In this document: piece by piece, positions 1-9,240 of the stretch
Position numbering within the stretch: position 1 is the stretch's first letter
Layout of the letters: every line of letters starts with the position of its first letter
NCBI RefSeq assembly: GCF_003710985.1
Contig: NZ_RHHT01000002.1
Coordinates: forward strand, 248,001-312,000
Direction: 5' to 3'
DNA length: 64,000 nt
DNA from: Brevibacillus panacihumi
Lineage (GTDB): Bacteria; Bacillota; Bacilli; Brevibacillales; Brevibacillaceae
The notes under the pieces: generated by a model
The model's input: only the letters and a program-made list of their open reading frames with translations
What the model was told of the DNA's origin: nothing
The model's database searches: none
Made by a program: the position numbers and the translations under genes

Positions 1-32
1 TGCTCTCACGTTTTGGTATCCAGGTTTTGTAA
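1..32 (+). CDS. maf: C-terminal end of Maf-type nucleotide pyrophosphatase (partial)
   Basis: The reading frame starting at base 3 gives LSRFGIQVL and then TAA at 30-32. A short tail of this kind fits the end of Maf, a dTTP/UTP pyrophosphatase that lies directly before radC in Bacillus. Only nine residues are visible, so the call rests mainly on gene order and could be wrong. Confidence 0.4.
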   Translation, partial: LSRFGIQVL

Positions 33-139
33 GTTTTGAGCTTGCTTTGGTTTCTGGCGGCTAGGGCACCATTCTGCATGATCGCAACCTCGCGCAGCCG
101 TTTTCAAGCATTAGACGGGAATGGCTGGAGGCGAGGAAA

Positions 140-838
140 ATGTCAACAAATACCTGTAACAAAACCGTCCCGAAAAACGTCCCTTACTATGATCGTCCCC
201 GGGAGAGACTGCTCCGCGTGGGAGCCATTCATTTATCGGACACGGAGCTTTTAGCCATCTTGTTGCGTACAGGGAGGGAGAACGAGACGGCTTATCAGCT
301 CGCTGCTCGTTTGCTCGCTACCTTTGGAGATCTGCACGGACTGGCTCAAGCAGCTCATTCGGAGCTGACGGAGATAAAAGGCATCGGTCAGGTCAAGGCG
401 ATCGAACTGCAAGCCGCACTGGAACTGGGGCGCCGCTTGCACAGCACCCCAAGGCAAAGGCGCGCTGCGATCCGTTTGCCGAGGGATGTGGCCGAACTGA
501 TGGCTCCAGAGCTTGCCCATCTGACGCAAGAACATTTTGTTTGTCTATTTCTAAATACAAAAAACCATGTCATTGGCAAACAGACGATTTTTGTAGGAAG
601 TCTGGACTCCTCAATTGTGCATCCTCGTGAAGTGTTTAAGGAAGCAATTCGGCGAAGCAGCGCATCTGTGATCTGCTTACATAATCATCCGAGTGGCGAT
701 CCGACTCCAAGCAGGGAAGATATCGCGGTTACGCATACATTGCGGGAAGCAGGCGAATTGGTTGGGATATCTCTTTTGGATCATGTGATTATCGGGGATG
801 GCAAATACATCAGCATGAAAGAGCAAGGGTATATGTAA
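140..838 (+). CDS. radC: RadC family protein (JAB/MPN metalloprotease-like fold)
   Basis: The product has 232 aa, the usual RadC length. The N-terminal part (about 10-95) carries a helix-hairpin-helix region with the turn KGIGQVKA near 80-87. The C-terminal domain has the JAMM metal motif HNHPSGDPTPSREDI, with H181, H183 and D194 as expected zinc ligands. RadC was historically linked to DNA repair, but its biochemical role is unsettled. The ATG follows GGCGAGG at a good distance. It sits between maf and mreB exactly as in Bacillus, with a 60 bp gap before mreB. The family call is secure; the function is not. Confidence 0.95.
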   Translation: MSTNTCNKTVPKNVPYYDRPRERLLRVGAIHLSDTELLAILLRTGRENETAYQLAARLLATFGDLHGLAQAAHSELTEIKGIGQVKAIELQAALELGRRLHSTPRQRRAAIRLPRDVAELMAPELAHLTQEHFVCLFLNTKNHVIGKQTIFVGSLDSSIVHPREVFKEAIRRSSASVICLHNHPSGDPTPSREDIAVTHTLREAGELVGISLLDHVIIGDGKYISMKEQGYM

Positions 839-898
839 ATCATAGCTATTTCACAAAAAACCGGCTCGTTACTGTCAACTATTGGAAGGAGTTTTCGT

Positions 899-1942
899 AT
901 GTTTGGTGGATTTACTCGTGACTTGGGGATTGACCTGGGTACTGCTAATACACTTGTCTTTGTAAAAGGAAAAGGAATCGTCGTTCGGGAACCATCCGTT
1001 GTAGCGATTCGCACCAACAACAATTCGATTGAAGCGGTGGGAAATGCAGCCAAGAACATGATTGGACGTACGCCGGGAAATATCGTTGCGGTCCGTCCCA
1101 TGAAGGACGGTGTCATTGCCGACTTCGACACGACGGCTACGATGATGCGCTACTTTATTAATCAGGCGCAAAAGAACCAGGGCATGTTCAACCGCCGTCC
1201 CAATGTCATGGTATGTGTGCCATCGGGCATCACTGCCGTAGAGAAGCGTGCGGTCGAGGACGCGACAAAACAGGCTGGGGCGAAAGAGGCCTATACGATT
1301 GAAGAGCCGTTCGCAGCCGCGATTGGCGCAGATCTTCCAGTCTGGGAGCCGACAGGCAGCATGGTCGTAGACATCGGCGGAGGGACCACCGAAGTGGCGA
1401 TTATCTCCTTGGGGGGAATTGTCACCTCCCGTTCGATTCGCGTCGCTGGGGATGAGATGGATGAGGCGATCATCCAGTATATCAAACGCCGCTATAATCT
1501 GATGATCGGAGAACGTACGGCCGAGACGCTCAAACAGGAGATTGGTTCTGCGATCGCACCGGAGGAAGTGGAGACGGTAGAAATTCGCGGGCGAGACCTG
1601 GTGACAGGACTGCCCAAGACACTGACTGTCAGCAGCAATGAAATTGCCGAAGCATTGGCGGAGACGGTGGCTGCCATTGTGGAAGCAGTCAAAGTTACGC
1701 TGGAAAAAAGCCCGCCTGAGCTGGCTGCAGATATTATGGATCGGGGGATTGTACTGACTGGTGGAGGAGCCTTGCTGCGAAACATGGACCGTTTGTTAAG
1801 CACAGAGACGGGGATGCCCGTCCATATCGCGGAAAACGCCCTGGATTGCGTGGCGATTGGGACAGGACGCGCACTGGAGAATATGCACCTGTTCACGTCC
1901 AAGACCGGTATCACCTCTTCCCGACAAAAACCGGGTAAATAA
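899..1942 (+). CDS. mreB: Rod shape-determining actin homologue MreB
   Basis: This bacterial actin polymerises on ATP under the membrane and directs lateral wall synthesis. The product has 347 aa. The phosphate-1 motif is DLGTANT near residues 12-18, and the phosphate-2 motif is DIGGGTTEV near 158. The C-terminal adenosine motif [13 protein letters not shown] lies near 285. GGAAGGAG precedes the ATG. It is the first gene of mreB-mreC-mreD-PBP2, with mreC following after 14 bp. The C-terminal tail is slightly longer than in B. subtilis MreB. Confidence 0.98.
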   Translation: MFGGFTRDLGIDLGTANTLVFVKGKGIVVREPSVVAIRTNNNSIEAVGNAAKNMIGRTPGNIVAVRPMKDGVIADFDTTATMMRYFINQAQKNQGMFNRRPNVMVCVPSGITAVEKRAVEDATKQAGAKEAYTIEEPFAAAIGADLPVWEPTGSMVVDIGGGTTEVAIISLGGIVTSRSIRVAGDEMDEAIIQYIKRRYNLMIGERTAETLKQEIGSAIAPEEVETVEIRGRDLVTGLPKTLTVSSNEIAEALAETVAAIVEAVKVTLEKSPPELAADIMDRGIVLTGGGALLRNMDRLLSTETGMPVHIAENALDCVAIGTGRALENMHLFTSKTGITSSRQKPGK

Positions 1943-1956
1943 ACGGAGGTCTGGGC

Positions 1957-2943
1957 ATGTCGTTTTTCGGGAACAAGCGGCTTATTATTGTACTCGTAGG
2001 CTTGGTCCTGCTCATCTCGGTCGTGGGCTTCACTTCTCGAGAACGAGAGAGCCTGACCTGGCCTGAAATGTTTTTCAAAGATACATTCAGTTGGGTGCAG
2101 GGCGTGTTTTATCGTCCTGCCCAGGCTGTTTCCGGCTTTTTCAAGGAAGTAGATGACGCCTACAGCGTCTATGAGGAAAACAAGGCATTGAAGGCGAGTC
2201 TGGACCAATATGCCCGCCTGACAGCCGAGCTGCATGATCTCAAAGCGGAAAACGATCGATTGCGGGAGCAACTGAATGCGAAAGAAAGCTTGAAGCTCTA
2301 CCAATTGCGTTTTGCCGAGGTGGTGGCCCGCAACCCGGACACCTGGAACAATGTGATCACGATTGACAGAGGTCTCAAGCATGGCATCAAGAAGGACATG
2401 GCTGTGATCACGGCAAAAGGCATGATTGGTCGCGTGCAAAGCGTAGCCAACTTTTCATCGACGGTCGAATTATTGACCAGCTATGAACGCAGAAATCATA
2501 TTTCCGCCGACATCCAGACCCAACAGGTTGTCAACGGGGTAGCAACCTTTCAAAACGTAAGTGGAGTCGTCGAGGAATACGACCCGCAGGAGCGTCTTCT
2601 CATCATGCGGAAAATTCCTTGGGGACAGAAAATTGAAGCAAAGCAACAGGTGGTCACATCCGGTCTCGGAGGGGTCATTCCGCGAAATCTGCCGATTGGA
2701 TATGTCGTGCGGGTAGAGCCGGATGATTACGGCTTGACGCAGACTGCGTATGTACAGCCTAGCGCCGACTTCACGCAATTAAACGAAGTGATGGTGGTTG
2801 AACGCAATTTCTCCATCTCGCCGAACGGGGAAGTCATTCCGACGAATCCCGAAGGCCAGCCGAACACGAATGCGGCTGCGGGAACGACAAATTCCTCCAA
2901 CACCGCCAATCAAGGAACACCTGCCAACGGGGGTGGGCAATAA
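1957..2943 (+). CDS. mreC: Rod shape-determining protein MreC
   Basis: A bitopic membrane protein that links MreB filaments to the extracellular wall-synthesis enzymes. It has 328 aa, one N-terminal membrane helix (about 7-25) and a coiled coil (about 70-110, rich in Glu, Leu and Lys). The conserved MreC beta domain follows, with TIDRGLKHGIKKDMAV near 130-145 and a GLGGVIPRNLPIG segment. The last 40 residues are low-complexity Asn, Thr, Gly and Pro and are probably disordered outside the membrane. The stop codon abuts the mreD start (2944), suggesting translational coupling. Confidence 0.97.
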   Translation: MSFFGNKRLIIVLVGLVLLISVVGFTSRERESLTWPEMFFKDTFSWVQGVFYRPAQAVSGFFKEVDDAYSVYEENKALKASLDQYARLTAELHDLKAENDRLREQLNAKESLKLYQLRFAEVVARNPDTWNNVITIDRGLKHGIKKDMAVITAKGMIGRVQSVANFSSTVELLTSYERRNHISADIQTQQVVNGVATFQNVSGVVEEYDPQERLLIMRKIPWGQKIEAKQQVVTSGLGGVIPRNLPIGYVVRVEPDDYGLTQTAYVQPSADFTQLNEVMVVERNFSISPNGEVIPTNPEGQPNTNAAAGTTNSSNTANQGTPANGGGQ

Positions 2944-3471
2944 ATGGCTCGCCTGCTGTTGACTGCTATGGTGTTGCTGCTTTTTGTGCTGGAGGGGACG
3001 GTCGTGCAAGTGATTTCGCCTTCAACAGGGGGTCTGTCTTGGATGACAGTACCCCGCTTTGCGCTTGTATGCACCATTTTGATCTCCATGTTTTTAGGCA
3101 GGCGTGAAGGCTTGTACTACGGGTTGGCTTTTGGTTTTTTGCAAGATGTCCTGTATGGACAGGTTATCGGGATCTACTCTGTCTCCATGATGCTGGCAAG
3201 CTACTTCTCCGGCATGATCGTGCTGTTGTTTCAGCGAGGATTTGGCATGATCATCATCACCAGCCTTCTGGTGATTTTCGGCCATGAATGGCTACTGTAC
3301 AGCATGTATCGGCTGTTTTCCCTGGCCCCGCATGACGTCCAGTGGATTTTGAATCGCCAGATCCTGCCGACGGTAGTCTTGAACGGCTTGTTTACCCTGG
3401 TCATCTATATGCCGATCAGGCGTTTATGCAAATCGATAGAGTCGAAGAAGGACTTGTCTGCGAATGAATAG
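2944..3471 (+). CDS. mreD: Rod shape-determining protein MreD
   Basis: A small integral membrane protein of 175 aa with about five to six hydrophobic helices and no large soluble domain, typical of MreD. It has the characteristic FGFLQDVLYG segment near 58-68. It acts with MreC in the elongasome. The ATG directly follows the mreC stop, and the next gene (PBP2) starts 38 bp downstream, so it lies in the middle of the operon. Sequence conservation in this family is low; position and topology make the call. Confidence 0.93.
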   Translation: MARLLLTAMVLLLFVLEGTVVQVISPSTGGLSWMTVPRFALVCTILISMFLGRREGLYYGLAFGFLQDVLYGQVIGIYSVSMMLASYFSGMIVLLFQRGFGMIIITSLLVIFGHEWLLYSMYRLFSLAPHDVQWILNRQILPTVVLNGLFTLVIYMPIRRLCKSIESKKDLSANE

Positions 3472-3509
3472 TCTGGTATGAAAAGGAAACCAAGAGGGGG
3501 GCAAGATGG

Positions 3510-5945
3510 ATGGAAGAGGAGAAAAAACAGAAACCGACGATTCCCATCCGACTCAATATCTTGTTCGTCATCGTCTTCTTGTTTTTTGCCACGATCATTC
3601 TGCGACTCGCCTATGTTCAGCTGGTAGAAGGTGAACAGTATCGCCATGAATTGGAGAAGTTCAGTATTCGCGAACTGCCGATACCGGCCCCGCGCGGGAG
3701 AATTCTCGACAAGAACGGGGTTGTGCTCGTCTCGAACAAGCCTGTCTACACAGTACAGTACGTTGAGGAGCAGGGACAGGATATCGACGAGGAGAAGGTG
3801 GCAGATCGTCTGGCGCAGATTTTGGTGCCCGACGACAGCAAGATCGGAACGGACAAGGAACTTTTGAAGAAGACGATTGAATTGCGTTCGACGCTGCCCG
3901 TCGGCTTTAAGCGGGAAGAGACCAATGCGTTGAAGGAGAAGATTATCCCCATGCTGACGCGTCTTCCCGACGTAAACCAGGTGGCGGGCATGAAGGATTT
4001 AGATTTGGTCAAGACGGCGATGTATGCCGGGTTGCGCGTTCGTTCTCCTTTCACGGAAAAAGAGCGTTCTGATGTGGTGAAAAAGCTCAATGCTTATTCC
4101 GAAGCCAATGGCAGCGACATTACCTATGATGATGTGAATGACTGGGAAATTTTCAAGCAAGCCTTTAAAGCGAATCTGCCGATGAAATTGACTCTTGATA
4201 AAGAGGATCGGGAAGATTTGGTCAAGGAAGTGCAGGCTCAGCTCCGGCAGCTTCCAACACCTGAGCAGCTGTCCACGAAATCGGATATGGACCTGCTGCG
4301 CCTGGCCTCTCTTTTTGATCTGGACATTACCCTGCCGTTGAGCGATGAGCAGCGTCTCCACCAATGGCATAAGCTGTCCTTGCTGCAGGAAATGCGTTCT
4401 CCGCAATTGGCAAGCTATATTCCTAGACGGGTCAAGGTGAACATCACCCAGGAGGAAATGTTCCAAATCGAGGAACGGCGCACCGAGCTGCCGGGGATCA
4501 GCGTAGAGCTGGAGGCGGTTCGGCAGATTATGCCGGATCCGGACGGCACGGGATTCGCCACGCATATTCTCGGCTACATCAATGCCATCCCGCCGCAAAG
4601 CCTGAAAGAGTACATGGCGCAAGGGTACAATGCCATTGACCGCGTCGGCATCACGGGGCTGGAAGCCTATTACGAGCGCTATCTCCGAGGCAAGGACGGA
4701 ATCATGGATGTGCACGTCAACAAGAATTCCGAGTCGGTAGAAAAAACGCTGCGACAACCCGCGCAGCCCGGGAATGATCTCGTCCTTGCGCTGGATTGGC
4801 GTTTCCAAAGCAAGGTAGAGGCGATCTTGAAAGAAGAGGTCGAGAAGTATAAAAAGCTCCCCTCAACACCAAAGGAATACAACAAAACGCATGTGTTGGT
4901 GATGAATCCGAACACGGGTGAGATCCTGGCGATGGCCAGCTACCCGGATTACGATCTCAATCTCTATTATGATCGAAAAAAGTTCAATGAGAATTACAGT
5001 TCCTTGATTTTGCCCAATGAGTTGAATGATTTCATTTATACGCCATATCCACCTGCATCCACGTACAAACCGCTTTCGGTCATGATTTCGTTGCAGGAAG
5101 GCCTGACAAATCCATCAGAGACAATCTATGATTCGGGTGGCTATTATGTAGGTACGGCCTACAAGCGCAACTGGAGGGCAGGCGGACATGGTAAGGTAAA
5201 TGCCCGTCGCGCGTTGCAGGTATCCAACAATACCTACATGTACATCATGGCTGATCGTCTGCTGAAAAAATCGAGTCCATGGCAGAACCAGTTCCGCATT
5301 CTGGACTTTTACAATGCCCAGTTTGGCCTCGGCGTAAAAACTGGCGTAGATCTTCCGGGCGAAAGCAAAGGCTGGGAGAATCCTTACCTGAACTACGGGA
5401 ACTTGGCGGATGCGTTTATTGGTCAATACGATCTGTTCACACCGATGCAAATCGGACAGTACGTTTCCACGATTGCCAATGGCGGCTATCGAATTCGTCC
5501 GCATCTGGTCAAGGAAATCCGCCGCGGAACGACCGACCCCAAAGAGCCTGGGCAAACGCTGAGTGTAATCGAACCAGAGGTTTTGAATCGCGTCACGATC
5601 GATCCGAAGCACCTCCAGGTCGTAAAAGAAGGGATGCGGATGGTGACACAGCCGGGCGGTACCGCTTCCAGAGATTTCGTCGGTCTGCCTTTCAATGTGG
5701 CTGCCAAATCAGGTACGGCCCAGACAGGGCGAAAGGCAGAGAATGCGTTGCTCGTCGGCTTTGCCCCTTATGAAAATCCGCAGATTGTGTTCGTAGTCGT
5801 CGCGCCCAACAGCTTGCGCGACGGTACATCCAGCTCTGCAGCTACCGGGCCTGTATCCCGCCGCCTGCTTGAAGCGTATAACGAGTTGAACCCAGGAGTT
5901 CTGACTGCTCCCCCTGCACAGACTCCTGCTCAGTCAGCCAAGTAG
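3510..5945 (+). CDS. Class B penicillin-binding protein (PBP2-type transpeptidase)
   Basis: A D,D-transpeptidase that cross-links peptidoglycan during elongation. The product has 811 aa. A membrane anchor spans about 14-34, and the dimerisation-domain motif PRGRILDKNG is at 61-70. The catalytic motifs are S517-TYK, S572-N-N and K733-SGT, so it should be active. At 811 aa it is longer than typical PBP2 proteins. The extra length is a region at about 117-289 made of two similar segments (see findings). The ATG at 3510 follows GAGGGGGGCAAG; an out-of-frame ATG at 3506 lies just before it. It is fourth in the mre operon and pairs functionally with RodA (7654). Confidence 0.95.
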   Translation: MEEEKKQKPTIPIRLNILFVIVFLFFATIILRLAYVQLVEGEQYRHELEKFSIRELPIPAPRGRILDKNGVVLVSNKPVYTVQYVEEQGQDIDEEKVADRLAQILVPDDSKIGTDKELLKKTIELRSTLPVGFKREETNALKEKIIPMLTRLPDVNQVAGMKDLDLVKTAMYAGLRVRSPFTEKERSDVVKKLNAYSEANGSDITYDDVNDWEIFKQAFKANLPMKLTLDKEDREDLVKEVQAQLRQLPTPEQLSTKSDMDLLRLASLFDLDITLPLSDEQRLHQWHKLSLLQEMRSPQLASYIPRRVKVNITQEEMFQIEERRTELPGISVELEAVRQIMPDPDGTGFATHILGYINAIPPQSLKEYMAQGYNAIDRVGITGLEAYYERYLRGKDGIMDVHVNKNSESVEKTLRQPAQPGNDLVLALDWRFQSKVEAILKEEVEKYKKLPSTPKEYNKTHVLVMNPNTGEILAMASYPDYDLNLYYDRKKFNENYSSLILPNELNDFIYTPYPPASTYKPLSVMISLQEGLTNPSETIYDSGGYYVGTAYKRNWRAGGHGKVNARRALQVSNNTYMYIMADRLLKKSSPWQNQFRILDFYNAQFGLGVKTGVDLPGESKGWENPYLNYGNLADAFIGQYDLFTPMQIGQYVSTIANGGYRIRPHLVKEIRRGTTDPKEPGQTLSVIEPEVLNRVTIDPKHLQVVKEGMRMVTQPGGTASRDFVGLPFNVAAKSGTAQTGRKAENALLVGFAPYENPQIVFVVVAPNSLRDGTSSSAATGPVSRRLLEAYNELNPGVLTAPPAQTPAQSAK

Positions 5946-5990
5946 ACGCGAATCGAGCGGTTTCGGCAAATTTTTCATCAGAGCAGGAAA

Positions 5991-6704
5991 GTGATTGCCG
6001 GATGGCGAATGGTATCGGTCGAGGTGAAACCGGTGACGACTGTGAAGAGCAAGGTCACTATCAAAGGAACAAAGGAAGGTCTTGTCTTCTTTATGGACGA
6101 TACCTGTTCCTTCGATGAACTGTTGGCCGATTTGCGTGAAAAAATAGAGCATAGCCACCAACAAATTTTATCTGGTCCATTGATACGTGTATCAATCAAG
6201 CTAGGCAAGAGATACTGCACACCGGAGCAGCAAGAGGAATTGACAAAGATAATCCGGCAAAAGGGGAATCTGGTGATTCACCTGGTCGAAGCCGATGTGA
6301 TTACCAAGGAAGAGGCTTTCGCTGAGCGCCTGAAATCTCAGTTTCATGTGCAGGTGCATACGGTTCGTTCGGGACAGGTGCTCGAATCGGACGGAGACAT
6401 TCTTCTTCTGGGAGATGTAAATCCGGGCGGTACCATTCGCAGTACCGGGAACATTTACGTCTTGGGACATCTGCGCGGTTATGCCCACGCTGGTATTTCG
6501 GGAGATACCGAAGCCATCATTGCGGCTGCCGTGATGAATCCTACCCAATTGCGGATCGCTGAGGTGGTAAGCAAACCGGGAGAGGAATGGACCCAGAATT
6601 CCGGAGGGACCGAATTTGCCTATCTGGAAAATGAGACGATGCTCGTCGCCAAGATGAATTATCTGTCGCGGATTCGCCCTGAGCTGGGAGAGACAAAAGC
6701 ATGA
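5991..6704 (+). CDS. minC: Septum site-determining protein MinC
   Basis: MinC inhibits FtsZ polymerisation away from midcell when recruited by MinD. The product has 237 aa with a GTG start after AGCAGGA; an ATG at 6009 is a possible alternative. The N-terminal domain (about 20-115) contains TIKGTKEGLVFFMD and CSFDELL, as in B. subtilis MinC. The C-terminal beta-helix domain (about 120-225) has HTVRSGQVLESDGDILLLGD and NPGGTIRSTGNIYVLGHLRG patterns. It ends at the minD junction, so the two are co-expressed. Confidence 0.96.
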   Translation: MIAGWRMVSVEVKPVTTVKSKVTIKGTKEGLVFFMDDTCSFDELLADLREKIEHSHQQILSGPLIRVSIKLGKRYCTPEQQEELTKIIRQKGNLVIHLVEADVITKEEAFAERLKSQFHVQVHTVRSGQVLESDGDILLLGDVNPGGTIRSTGNIYVLGHLRGYAHAGISGDTEAIIAAAVMNPTQLRIAEVVSKPGEEWTQNSGGTEFAYLENETMLVAKMNYLSRIRPELGETKA

Positions 6705-6730
6705 GGGTTGAGGGAATAGGGGGAACGGAT

Positions 6731-7525
6731 GTGGGGATCGGAATTGTCATAACTTCAGGGAAAGGCGGCGTGGGAAAGACAACCACTTCCGCCAATTTGG
6801 GCACAGCGCTTGCCTTGATGGGACAAAAAGTATGCATGGTAGATACAGATATCGGGCTTCGCAACCTGGATGTGGTAATGGGGTTGGAAAACCGGATTAT
6901 CTACGACCTGGTGGATGTCGCTGAAGGCGCCTGCCGCTTGCAACAGGCTTTGATCAAAGATAAGCGTTTTGAAAACCTGAGCCTTTTGCCTGCAGCGCAG
7001 ACCAAAGACAAAAATGCGATAACACCGGAACAAATGGAAGAGATCATTACGCAGCTGAAGCGCGAGTTTGACTACGTTGTTATCGATTGCCCTGCAGGAA
7101 TTGAGCAAGGCTTCCGCAATGCGGTAGCGGGAGCAGACCAGGCCATCGTGGTCACAACACCGGAAAAAGCTGCAGTCCGCGATGCAGATCGGATTATTGG
7201 CTTGCTGGAGAGAGAAAAGGTCGGCATGCCAAAACTGGTTATCAACCGGGTTCGCTCCCATATGGTTAAAAATGGCGAAATGCTGGACGTAGAAGATATT
7301 CTGGATTTGTTAGCCATTGACTTGGTAGGAGTTGTGCCCGATGATGATCATGTCATTAGATCGGCGAATCAAGGCGAGCCTGCCGTAATGAACCACGAAT
7401 CGCGGGCGTCGATCGCGTACCGCAATATCGCCCGCAGATTATTGGGGGAAGCGGTCCCTCTGATGCCTTTGGAAGAAAAAAAGGGCGTGCTTCAAAAAAT
7501 GCGCAAATTCTTTGGACTGAAATAG
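6731..7525 (+). CDS. minD: Septum site-determining ATPase MinD
   Basis: A membrane-binding ParA/Mrp-type ATPase that recruits MinC. The deviant Walker A motif GKGGVGKTT lies near residues 10-18. DTDIGLRNLDVVMGLENR and the Walker B region VVIDCPAGIEQG follow, and an amphipathic tail (LQKMRKFFGLK) serves as the membrane-targeting sequence. I chose the GTG at 6731 because AGGGGGAA lies just upstream and the product then begins like B. subtilis MinD (MG..IVITSGKGG), 264 aa. An in-frame ATG at 6701, overlapping the minC stop, would add ten unconserved residues. Confidence 0.95.
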   Translation: MGIGIVITSGKGGVGKTTTSANLGTALALMGQKVCMVDTDIGLRNLDVVMGLENRIIYDLVDVAEGACRLQQALIKDKRFENLSLLPAAQTKDKNAITPEQMEEIITQLKREFDYVVIDCPAGIEQGFRNAVAGADQAIVVTTPEKAAVRDADRIIGLLEREKVGMPKLVINRVRSHMVKNGEMLDVEDILDLLAIDLVGVVPDDDHVIRSANQGEPAVMNHESRASIAYRNIARRLLGEAVPLMPLEEKKGVLQKMRKFFGLK

Positions 7526-7534
7526 GGTAGAACG

Positions 7535-7565
7535 GAACAGGAGCACTCCTGTTCTTTCCTATTTC
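7535..7565 (+). terminator. Probable rho-independent terminator after minD
   Basis: GAACAGGA (7535-7542) and TCCTGTTC (7547-7554) form a perfect 8 bp stem with a GCAC loop, followed by a T-rich but interrupted tail. This would end the mre-min transcript before rodA. Termination may be only partial because the tail lacks a continuous T run. Confidence 0.55.
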
Positions 7566-7653
7566 TTTCCTGCCGAAATAGTGGGCGCCGTTCTACTTTG
7601 AGAAGGATTTTTTTCATTGGACGGGTAAAGCCATTTGGTCTAGGAGGAAAGAA

Positions 7654-8784
7654 ATGGACCTGGAAAGACGACATCTAAAAAACATCGACTGGTCGATATT
7701 GATCATAATGGTCGCTCTTGGCGCTTTTAGCTATGTGGGAATTGCCGGTTCTGCAGCAGGGGTTGAAAAGGCGAACCAGCAGGTTTTGTGGTATGTGATC
7801 GGATTTATTGTCTTGGGTGGAAGCCTTCTTTTTGACTACCGGATCTACTCCAATCTCTCCTATGTTCTGTACGGGCTTGGAATCATCTTATTGCTCGGGG
7901 TTTTGAAGGCGCCAGCGATCAACAACACACACAGCTGGTACAACTTGGGGCCTGTATTGTTTCAACCCTCTGAGCCGATGAAGCTCTTTACAATCCTGGT
8001 AGTCGCCAGGTATATGGCGAAGCGGGCGGAAGACCCCCATCGGTACCGTTATTTTTACAGGCTGATTCCGATCGGCTTGCTGGTAGCTGTGCCGTTGCTC
8101 CTGATTCTCATTCAGCCTGACCTCGGAACGGCGCTGGTGTATACCGGGATGCTTGCGACGATGCTGATCGTCGGAGGGATTCGCCTGCTCCACGTACTGT
8201 ATGTAGGGGGGATGGTCGGAAGCCTGTTTGCGGGAATGACCTTGTTGTATGAGTACAAGCGGGATCTGTTCTTTAAAATCATCAAACCGTACCAGTGGGA
8301 CCGCGTCGTTTTCTGGCTGAATCCCGATCTGGAGCCGATGGGCCGCGGTTTTCAATTGAAGCAGTCGCTGATCGCGATCGGCTCCGGCCAGCTGTTCGGA
8401 AAAGGGATCGATACGCCTACCCAAGCAAGCTTTGGCTGGGTTCCTGTCGGGGAAAGCGACTTCATCTTTACCGTCATTGCGGAAAAACTGGGCTTTGTCG
8501 GCGCTGGCTTGTTGATGATTTTGTTCTTCTTCCTGATTTATCGGATGGTTCGCATCGCGATGGAGGCAAAAGACCCGTTTGGTTCTTACGTGGTTGCCGG
8601 GGTGGTAGGGATGCTTACCTTCCAGGTCTTTGAGAATATCGGTATGAATATCCAATTAATGCCGATCACCGGGATTCCGCTGCCCTTTATCAGCTATGGG
8701 GGAAGTTCGCTTGTCACCAACTTTTTAATCATTGGAGTTGTGCTGAATATCGGCATGCGCAAGGACAAGTTGCGCTTCGACTAA
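7654..8784 (+). CDS. rodA: SEDS-family peptidoglycan glycosyltransferase RodA
   Basis: A polytopic SEDS protein that polymerises glycan strands from lipid II with a class B PBP partner. The product has 376 aa and about ten membrane helices. Conserved family signatures include QPSEPMKL near 108, QPDLGTA near 150 and WVPVGESDFIFTVIAEKLG near 265, and the C-terminal ISYGGSS near 345. A strong TAGGAGGAAAG precedes the ATG. Its place after the mre-PBP2-min block supports RodA over FtsW or SpoVE, although all three are close relatives. Confidence 0.9.
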   Translation: MDLERRHLKNIDWSILIIMVALGAFSYVGIAGSAAGVEKANQQVLWYVIGFIVLGGSLLFDYRIYSNLSYVLYGLGIILLLGVLKAPAINNTHSWYNLGPVLFQPSEPMKLFTILVVARYMAKRAEDPHRYRYFYRLIPIGLLVAVPLLLILIQPDLGTALVYTGMLATMLIVGGIRLLHVLYVGGMVGSLFAGMTLLYEYKRDLFFKIIKPYQWDRVVFWLNPDLEPMGRGFQLKQSLIAIGSGQLFGKGIDTPTQASFGWVPVGESDFIFTVIAEKLGFVGAGLLMILFFFLIYRMVRIAMEAKDPFGSYVVAGVVGMLTFQVFENIGMNIQLMPITGIPLPFISYGGSSLVTNFLIIGVVLNIGMRKDKLRFD

Positions 8785-8788
8785 ATGC

Positions 8789-8817
8789 GTGACAAACCGA
8801 AAACGTTGTGATAAACT
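8789..8817 (+). promoter_or_regulatory. Possible sigma-A promoter for the cold-shock gene leader
   Basis: GTGACA (8789-8794) and TAAACT (8812-8817) are separated by 17 bp, close to the vegetative consensus. If used, it starts a leader of about 195 nt before csp. The -10 match is only moderate, so this remains tentative. Confidence 0.4.
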
Positions 8818-8872
8818 CAACCTAAGTTAACCATTTTTACAAGTTGCAGTGATTTGATGGCTTGGTTATGGA

Positions 8873-8929
8873 GTCGTGCCTTGTTGAGAGACGTCACCAT
8901 GTCAAATCTCAACTTTGCACGGCTTTTTT
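8873..8929 (+). terminator. Terminator or attenuator hairpin between rodA and csp
   Basis: GTCGTGC (8873-8879) pairs with GCACGGC (8917-8923), and inside it GTTGAGA (8883-8889) pairs with TCTCAAC (8907-8913). Six T residues follow at 8924-8929. It could simply end rodA transcription. It could also act as an attenuator in the csp leader, because an upstream segment can form a competing helix (see findings). Confidence 0.7.
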
Positions 8930-9018
8930 CCTTACCGCAATAGGCTTCAGGAGTAAAAACGGGTTAACGCTACACTTCTTCGCCTCGTGGGGCGCAATGT
9001 TTAGGGAGGTTTTGTTTC

Positions 9019-9219
9019 ATGCAACAAGGTATCGTGAAATGGTTTAACGCAGAAAAAGGATACGGTTTCATCCAAGTTGATGGCGGAGATGACGTATTCG
9101 TACACTACAGCGCGATCCAAACAGAAGGTTTCAAATCGCTGGACGAAGGCCAAAAGGTTGAGTTCGAAATCGTTCAAGGAAGCCGTGGACCACAAGCTGC
9201 TAACGTAATCAAACTGTAA
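9019..9219 (+). CDS. CspA-family cold-shock protein
   Basis: A 66 aa single cold-shock domain that binds single-stranded RNA and DNA and acts as an RNA chaperone. The nucleic-acid-binding motifs RNP1 (KGYGFIQV) and RNP2 (VFVHYSA) are both intact. A near-ideal GGGAGG lies upstream of the ATG. The gene is monocistronic, with a 234 bp leader region and its own strong terminator. Codon use is biased toward highly expressed codons. Which paralogue it is (CspB, C or D type) cannot be told. Confidence 0.97.
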   Translation: MQQGIVKWFNAEKGYGFIQVDGGDDVFVHYSAIQTEGFKSLDEGQKVEFEIVQGSRGPQAANVIKL

Positions 9220-9240
9220 AAAACTTCGGCAAATCCAACA

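Noticed and set aside
8857-8943. A 28-codon frame (ATG GCT TGG and on) in the csp leader that could be a leader peptide
   Set aside because: No Shine-Dalgarno sequence precedes it, and it overlaps the terminator hairpin. A regulatory peptide cannot be excluded but is not supported.
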